From the NCBI GenBank assembly GCA_022559985.1, contig JAFJTR010000033.1, positions 189,247 to 253,246 on the forward strand: DNA of 64,000 nt. Direction: 5' to 3'. Below are positions 58,730-64,000 of this stretch, piece after piece; position 1 is the stretch's first letter, and every line of letters starts with the position of its first letter. The DNA is from Parastagonospora avenae f. sp. tritici 18332-5. Lineage: Eukaryota; Ascomycota; Dothideomycetes; Pleosporales; Phaeosphaeriaceae. The notes under the pieces were generated by a model that was given only the letters and a program-made list of their open reading frames with translations, ran no database searches and had not been told where the DNA came from. Made by a program: the position numbers and the translations under genes.

Positions 58730-59188
58730 ATGTCTTCCCCCCAATACTTCGACTACGAAGGTTTCGGCCAGCGCTCTAAGCAGAATCTCAACTACAGTCA
58801 AGCCGTCCGACTCCCCAACACTATACACATATCCGGCCAAGGTACCACCTCTCCCCATCTCTCCCTCTATCCACCCTCTAACCCACCAGGCGGCTGGGAT
58901 CGTCTCACCGACGCCTTCCCCACTTCCCTCGACGCCGAAATCGACCAAGCCTTCGCCAACGTCGAGCACGCGCTGCAAACCGCTGGCGGCACAGGATTAC
59001 AGCAGGTGTACAAGCTGAGTATATATATCACGGGGCAGATGGATGAGTACTTCGAGCCTTTAACAAGACATCTGAAAGGCAAGGGATTCGGGGCGCACGG
59101 CCCACTACTCACAGTCGTGCAAGTGAAGGGGTTGTTCAGAGACATGAGGATTGAGATTGAGGCGGAGGCGTGGGTTGGGTCGCAGTAA
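58730..59188 (+). CDS. RidA/YjgF-YER057c-UK114 family protein
   Basis: Members hydrolyse reactive enamines/imines or act as housekeeping amine deaminases. ATG 58730 gives 152 residues if unspliced. A 48-nt stretch at 58842-58889 has a GTACCA start and a CCACCAG end; its removal yields 136 residues and joins ISGQ directly to GGWD, matching the family, in which a Gly-rich turn follows the ISGQ strand. The stretch keeps frame and has no stop, so both forms are open. Other marks are QAFANVEHALQTAGG, VYKLSIYITGQMDEYFEPL and a C-terminal MRIEIEAEAWV. Its 3' end overlaps the convergent protease-like gene by 53 nt. Confidence 0.88.
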   Translation: MSSPQYFDYEGFGQRSKQNLNYSQAVRLPNTIHISGQGTTSPHLSLYPPSNPPGGWDRLTDAFPTSLDAEIDQAFANVEHALQTAGGTGLQQVYKLSIYITGQMDEYFEPLTRHLKGKGFGAHGPLLTVVQVKGLFRDMRIEIEAEAWVGSQ

Positions 59189-60047
59189 CTTCCTTCTCCA
59201 TGTCTTGGACTTCGTTTAAGTAGTCCCATGGCGCGAGGACGATTACTGCTTTCGCGCTGAATGAGAATGCAATGTCCGGGAGGTCGTCGCGCATCGAACA
59301 ATCCAGGTCTGCGAATTGATCGTCCATGTCTAGATTTGGGTGTAGATGGGTCTGGATCTCAGTCAGCAGCGTGGCTGGAAGCGAGATGTAGCTGAGGACT
59401 TTCTGATCCAGCATGTTCCGCAATGCGCTCTTGGTACTAGCGCTCGAAGCCGGAGTGCGGCTCAGCGCGCTGTCCAAGGGCGCTGCGTTTGCGTACATGG
59501 ATTGCCAGAAGGTTGCTTCTTCGAATTGCTGGTAACGGATTTCCAGACCACCGAGTCTCAAGATATCTTGCGACAGACGGCCTGATGTGGAGATCCCTTC
59601 ATACACAATCTGCGCGACTGTCTCACTGGGGTGATAAGTGCTGGACAGCGATGAATTGTACTTGTTCTGTTCCCGGCAGTACTGCGCCGTGACAGGGTCT
59701 TGCAGAGATTCGACGGATGGGACGAATGTGTCTGACCAGCTTAGATTGACAGATGCGGTGAAAGGCTGTGGTGGAGTCCCGATGGATATCGAGGTGGTGT
59801 AGAGGATGTGGTAAAATGTTGATTGATCACGGCGGTTCAGCGGATACTGATGGCCCGTCTGCAAACCATATGTAGGCTCCGCGAGTAATGGTGGGACACG
59901 GACATCTGGTTGTTGGAAGGCATCGACATGTTTGTTGTAAAATTGCCAGTCGTCGAATTTGAAGCGAATGGTGGTGCGGTTGATTAGTATTGTCGCTATG
60001 GCGCCGCTGCACAGAGGAAGAAGGGCGAAAAACGGAAGGAGACGCAT
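59136..60047 (-). CDS. Degenerate secreted aspartic-protease-like protein
   Basis: A single exon of 303 residues. It opens with a signal peptide (MRLLPFFALLPLCSGAIA). The pepsin-family start is recognisable (YTTSISIGTPPQPFTASVNL, with VPSVESLQ later), but the usual DTGSS after the strand is replaced by NLSWSDTFVPS, so the first catalytic Asp is not in place, and no second DTG is evident. The region after GLEIRYQQFEEATFW keeps some family character (DSALSRTPASSASTKSALRN), and the protein ends early at LAPWDYLNEVQDM plus a Gln/Pro tail, about 80-100 residues short of a normal A1 protease. It is probably a non-catalytic relative. N-glycosylation sequons NRT, NLS and NSS are present. Confidence 0.75.
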   Translation of the reverse strand: MRLLPFFALLPLCSGAIATILINRTTIRFKFDDWQFYNKHVDAFQQPDVRVPPLLAEPTYGLQTGHQYPLNRRDQSTFYHILYTTSISIGTPPQPFTASVNLSWSDTFVPSVESLQDPVTAQYCREQNKYNSSLSSTYHPSETVAQIVYEGISTSGRLSQDILRLGGLEIRYQQFEEATFWQSMYANAAPLDSALSRTPASSASTKSALRNMLDQKVLSYISLPATLLTEIQTHLHPNLDMDDQFADLDCSMRDDLPDIAFSFSAKAVIVLAPWDYLNEVQDMEKEVTATQPTPPPQSQSSCL

Positions 60048-60265
60048 CTCGTTGCTTAACTGTTGTTGTTCAAGACTGCGACATGTCCCTCGTCAGCTAG
60101 TTTGGGTAGGATGGGAGCCGATTGGTTGGGGCATTGAACTGTGCCACCTGGGCACGACAGGCAACCAGCGCCTCCGCTTTATGGCTTCATTCAACAACAA
60201 AGTCTCCGTCTCTCTGCCTTCCTATTTTTGTTTCCATCGATTTCTATGGACCATATGAACCGAGA

Positions 60266-61281
60266 ATGTCTAGGCTCCTTACGAAACTGGAAAAGGGCAT
60301 TCGCAAATGCAAGCCGATTTGGAAGCAGTCAGTGGAAGCATGCGAAGTCATACTGTTTTTCGCATGCTGTCCTTGCATAGTTTGCCTGTTCCTTACTTCA
60401 TTGGGCCGCAAACCGAGACGTCGGGATAAGCGCAATAAGCGCAGAAACCCTTTCTTCGGGTGCGCTGAGATGCCTCAGTTTCCAAGTCCACGTCCACGAG
60501 CACTCAGCTTGCCGCTTAACCACGCACAACCCGGGCAGCGAACCTTGGACCAATCCCAGTCAGCCTTCATAATAAAGCTCCCGCTGGAGATTCGACGTAT
60601 GATCTATTCCTACGTGCTGGGTGGTCAAGTGGTACATCTCTGGACATGGAAAGGAGCTCCGCAGGCCAAGATTTGCTGGCATAAGGATGGATGCAATGGA
60701 AATTACATCGATTGGGAATCTCAACGCAAGGGTCTGCGTTTCAATCTTGCCCTGCTTCGAACATGTCGATCGATGTATGTATTCCAACCACCAGCTTGTT
60801 TTCTTCACTTTACTAAGCACCTTGCAGATACACAGAAGCAGTTGATCATTTGTACTTCGCAAACATTTTCTCCATAAACAACGTCGACTACATCTGTCCA
60901 ACTGTCAAGCTTCTTGCATATTACCTTCTTCCGCAGCGCCTCCTGCAGATCCGCGACTTGCGCATCTATTGGTCAACCTATACAGATTCCAAATCTTGGT
61001 TGGGGGGTTGGGAAGCTATTAGTAAGATGAAAGGCTTACAGCGATTACATGTCACCGTTGAAGATTCGCTGCTAGCGAGCCCGAATCGCTCCACTGATGA
61101 CATGTATCCAGAAAAATTGATAGAAATTATGAGGGCGGTCAGGAATATCACAGTTCCAGGCGACTTTGTGCTTTACGTGCAGGACATCAAGTGGGTGGAG
61201 TGGTCAGCGGATGCGGATCTGGGAGACTCTAAATGCGTATTAAAGATGGCGGAGGAACCGATCAGAATTGGATGTAATTGA
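60266..61281 (+). CDS. DUF7730 (F-box-like) protein
   Basis: Exons 60266-60774 and 60828-61281 give 320 residues. Start ATG 60266 (MSRLLTKLEKGIRKC) precedes a Cys-rich hydrophobic stretch (EVILFFACCPCIVCLFL) that may anchor it in a membrane; the open frame runs upstream but without better support. The domain opens with FIIKLPLEIRRMIYSYVLGG and GLRFNLALLRTCRSIYTEAV, the signature of the fungal DUF7730 family, whose start resembles an F-box. Function unknown. The intron joins RSI to YTEA in phase. Confidence 0.82.
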
Positions 61282-62336
61282 CGACATTGGTACCAAAGTC
61301 ATACTGAGAATAAGATCATTCGTGCAACTTTGTCTCCGTCGCCTATCTAACAATCCTTCAACATATCCTTTGCTGCCAATGTGGAAGGCTGCTGTTGTGT
61401 GCAATTGCGAAGTTGGACACGAACGAGGCCATTAATGCCACCATACGCCAGCAGAATTCCTGCTCGCCATTTCCTTAAAAAGAGAAGAGGTGAAGAGGTA
61501 GCCTGCACACATTTAATGTGGTGCACAGGATTAAGTAGAGTATCTTATGGCTATGTATAAATTCAGGCTCCTCTAGAATCTTGTAATCAGTACGCCTCTG
61601 AAGACTATCAGCTCAAGTGGTAGGTGCAAAGCGGGCACGAATTTTGCCGCTGCTTGCGGGTGCCACAGACCGGACACAGTGCGTTATATGGCGCAGCGGA
61701 CGAGGCTCAAGATTCGCACCAGGATCCATCGATTAGGTCGGTACATTGTTAAGCTGGAACGATGAGTGTAGGTTTTCGAAGAGGGCGCGCAAGTGAATGT
61801 TGGACGCCATCGCCAAACCCAAAGACGTTCATTTCGACAACATCACAATTCCGACCGGTATGCAGCCAAGGGATCAGGATTCCTTCGCCAAGAAGACCTT
61901 GATCTCATATCGGCAGGTTTCCGGTCGGCTCATCGATGGTGGTCCAGCGTCAGCGAATGTGAGCGCGCCGGCGATCAACGTGAACGTTCGCCCGCTGCAA
62001 TCCCCGTCCTGGCGCTCTTGGCACTGGGCACTCTAACTTCCTCCGTCCAACTTTCCACACCTGTGTTGACAACTCTCAGCCTCCATGCTCATCCAAGCAA
62101 AATCGTCAGGGTAGCGTTCCCCACGTGCGATAAACATGCAGCACGCATGGTTGAACGACATGTCAGCTTGTGGAAGTCCACCCGTGTGGCTTTGGACCCG
62201 TAAGGCGACCGAGGCCTGCTGGGAATAAATGGCTTTAGATAAGAAGGGCCTTGTCCGTCATGATGCTTGTCCTGCAGGAACGGTTCTGTTTCCCAGGCTC
62301 CCGGTTCAAGGTCCTGTCAGGTGATTACACTTCACG
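61282..62336. other. Intergenic region
   Basis: About 1.05 kb upstream of the phosphodiesterase gene. Overlapping plus-strand ORFs at 61793-62203 show no protein family character; nothing firm. Confidence 0.4.
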
Positions 62337-63569
62337 ATGCGCTCTTTCATCACGTCCTCCGTCCTTCTTGGACTTGCTTCAGCAGCTGCGGTCCCAGTGG
62401 TCGAGCCCCGAGCAAGCCATGGCCACAAGAAGTTCAACGTTCAAGTCGGTGACAGGCCATACTACCTCATCGAGAACATGGAAGAGAGCCCATTGAAGAA
62501 GAAGCTCGAATCCTGCTCGGAACAAGAGTTCAAGCCAACCGAGTTCTCATTCGCTCATCGAGGCGCGTCTCTCCAGTACCCAGAGCACACCTATCAAGCC
62601 TACAGTGCGGCCCGTCGTCAAGGCGCGGGTGTAATTGAGTGCGACGTCGCCTTCACAAAGGACAAGCAACTCGTCTGCCGCCACGCACAATGCGACTTGC
62701 ACACCACCACCAACATTCTCAACACCACACTCGCCGCGAAGTGCACTACGCCATTCAAGTCTGCATCTAACGGCACCGCTGCATCGGCGAAATGCTGCAC
62801 ATCTGACCTCACTTTGACCGAGTTCACCTCTCTGTGCGGCAAAATGGATGGCTTCAATCCCAATGGCACTACTCCGGTGCAATATATGGATGGCACTCCT
62901 TACTTCCGCACCGACCTGTACGCTTCTGGATGCCCCAAGCTCATGACGCTCAACTCGTACATCGACACCGTCGATAGCTGGAACTTGAAATTCACTCCCG
63001 AGCTCAAAGCCCCGGAGGTGAAGATGCCATTCAATGGCTACACGTACGACAACTACCGCCAAGCCGTTGTCGACGCATTCAAGGCGAAGAAGATCTCCGC
63101 GAAGAGGGTTTGGCTGCAATCTTTCGTCCCCGATGATGTGTTCTACTGGATCAAGTACGCACCGGAGTTTGGCAAGCAGGCCGTCTACCTAGATGAGCGC
63201 GTCGATACGCCTGCTGGCTACATCAACGCGACTGCATCGATCCCGGATCTAGCGGAGCGCGGCGTCAAGATTCTCGCACCAGCCATGTTCGCTCTAACCA
63301 AAGTCAACAACGGAACCATCGTGCCATCCGAGTACGCGATTGCGGCGAAGAAGGCGGGCATGGAGATTGTAGCGTGGAGCTTTGAGCGCGCGGGATGGCT
63401 GTCGATTGATGGTGGCGGTTACTACTACCAATATGTCAAGGATGTTGTCAATAACGAGGGAGACATGTTTGAAGTTCTGCACGTTCTTGCCCAAAAGGTG
63501 GGCATCAAGGCTATGTTTAGCGATTGGCCGGCGACGGTCACTTATTATGCCAACTGCTTTGGCTTGTAG
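62337..63569 (+). CDS. Secreted glycerophosphodiester phosphodiesterase
   Basis: Hydrolyses glycerophosphodiesters to glycerol-3-phosphate and an alcohol. A single exon of 410 residues. An N-terminal signal peptide (MRSFITSSVLLGLASAAAVP) is followed by a GDPD TIM barrel: SFAHRGASLQYPEHT (catalytic HRG), VIECDVAFTKDKQLVCRH (metal-binding E and D, second catalytic His), and MEIVAWSFERAGWL near the end. Several Cys and N-glycosylation sites (NTT, NGT, NAT) fit secretion. The likely role is phosphate or phospholipid-breakdown scavenging outside the cell. Confidence 0.93.
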   Translation: MRSFITSSVLLGLASAAAVPVVEPRASHGHKKFNVQVGDRPYYLIENMEESPLKKKLESCSEQEFKPTEFSFAHRGASLQYPEHTYQAYSAARRQGAGVIECDVAFTKDKQLVCRHAQCDLHTTTNILNTTLAAKCTTPFKSASNGTAASAKCCTSDLTLTEFTSLCGKMDGFNPNGTTPVQYMDGTPYFRTDLYASGCPKLMTLNSYIDTVDSWNLKFTPELKAPEVKMPFNGYTYDNYRQAVVDAFKAKKISAKRVWLQSFVPDDVFYWIKYAPEFGKQAVYLDERVDTPAGYINATASIPDLAERGVKILAPAMFALTKVNNGTIVPSEYAIAAKKAGMEIVAWSFERAGWLSIDGGGYYYQYVKDVVNNEGDMFEVLHVLAQKVGIKAMFSDWPATVTYYANCFGL

Positions 63570-63778
63570 ATGGGCGAGGGCGGAAAATAGTGTATAAGCT
63601 TAATGATGTAAAGTTATGAGAAATAGACAACTCTGAGTCACAATTCATACTTCCTAGCTACCATGTATGAAGCAATTCACACATGATCGAAGCCTAATCA
63701 GCATCATTTCTGACGCTGAAATGACTACTCGCTGGTCTGAGATATTTTTCAAAGTCAAAATCGAAAATCTTGATGGAT

Positions 63779-64000
63779 CTACTGAGGTGCTGAAACAGAC
63801 ACGTTAAGGTGGTCTGACAAATTCAGATGACCCGGGTGCGCCTTGGAATTCGACATACTCGCTTCAGCCTGCTTCCCTTGATCCTTGAGCCACTCACTCA
63901 TTCTCGGGTTTGTACTAAATTTCTTACTCTCTTCGATGGCCGTGCTGGATGGCTCAGAAGGCGGCGTTACGACTATAGCAGGTTTGTTCGGGCTTTCTGA
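63779..64000 (-). CDS. C-terminal fragment of a gene running off the window
   Basis: The minus strand is open from the window edge (64000) for 73 codons to a TAG at 63779-63781. The translation is hydrophilic and Ser/Pro/Lys-rich (SESPNKPAIVVTPPSEPSST, STNPRMSEWLKDQGKQAEAS) with protein-like composition. No domain recognised; it is probably the disordered C-terminus of a larger protein encoded beyond the window. Confidence 0.5.
   Translation of the reverse strand, partial: SESPNKPAIVVTPPSEPSSTAIEESKKFSTNPRMSEWLKDQGKQAEASMSNSKAHPGHLNLSDHLNVSVSAPQ

Noticed and set aside
61793..62203. Two overlapping plus-strand ORFs before the phosphodiesterase gene
   Set aside because: Neither frame has family character; likely promoter sequence.
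1..64000. tRNA, rRNA, CRISPR arrays or secondary-metabolite core enzymes
   Set aside because: Read for B-box-like GGTTCGAATCC, regularly spaced repeats, and PKS/NRPS motifs; none found by eye. A tRNAscan run would be decisive for tRNAs.

Overview
The window is nuclear DNA of a filamentous ascomycete. Genes are split by many short GT-AG introns (about 44-95 nt, a few of 190-260 nt), spacing is compact, and the products are typical of Pezizomycotina: a FacB/Cat8-type Zn2Cys6 activator, a Dsc/Tul1-type RING ligase, a DUF3431 protein, a DUF7730 protein and cyanate hydratase. Two nonsense codons in a dead phosphotransferase gene look like C-to-T changes at CpA, as expected from RIP. Dothideomycetes (Pleosporales-like) is my best guess from general gene style, not from a decisive marker.

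Layout. 0.1-5.1 kb: DUF3431 protein, a diverged tandem duplication, a possible small secreted protein and an F-box protein. 6-20 kb: free-methionine-R-sulfoxide reductase, CDC14 phosphatase, SET-domain methyltransferase, FacB/Cat8 regulator, a MITE-like element, KTI12 and a small serine-rich protein. 20.9-24.5 kb: phospholipase D. 24.5-30.2 kb: an AT-richer, gene-poor island with a RIP-like phosphotransferase pseudogene, an orphan ORF and a repeated motif at both edges. 30.2-49 kb: a dense housekeeping block with cyanate hydratase, C2H2 zinc-finger protein, rhomboid protease, Dsc1/Tul1-like E3 ligase, mitofusin Fzo1, ESCRT-III Vps2, PP2C phosphatase, AMPK gamma (Snf4) and a Ser/Pro-rich protein. 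49.7-53.1 kb: a second decaying patch with two kinase-like pseudogenes and a truncated 2-oxoglutarate oxygenase. 54-64 kb: indoleamine 2,3-dioxygenase, a GTPBP1-type GTPase, RidA-family protein, a degenerate aspartic-protease-like protein, a DUF7730 protein, secreted glycerophosphodiester phosphodiesterase and the 3' end of a further gene.

Functional links. Carbon-source control recurs: FacB/Cat8 is a downstream target of the SNF1/AMPK pathway in yeast, the window also holds the AMPK gamma subunit, and that gene lies directly downstream of a PP2C. The rhomboid protease and the Dsc1-type E3 ligase are same-strand neighbours, notable because a rhomboid and the Dsc complex cooperate in fungal SREBP activation. 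I see no obvious new multi-gene system. The best leads are gene-structure oddities (a 5-nt micro-exon, a GC-AG intron, a stopless in-frame intron, overlapping convergent coding ends), a possible mitochondrial form of cyanate hydratase, and the two decaying patches. Splice sites were placed by eye and tested by reading phase; no transcript data were available.
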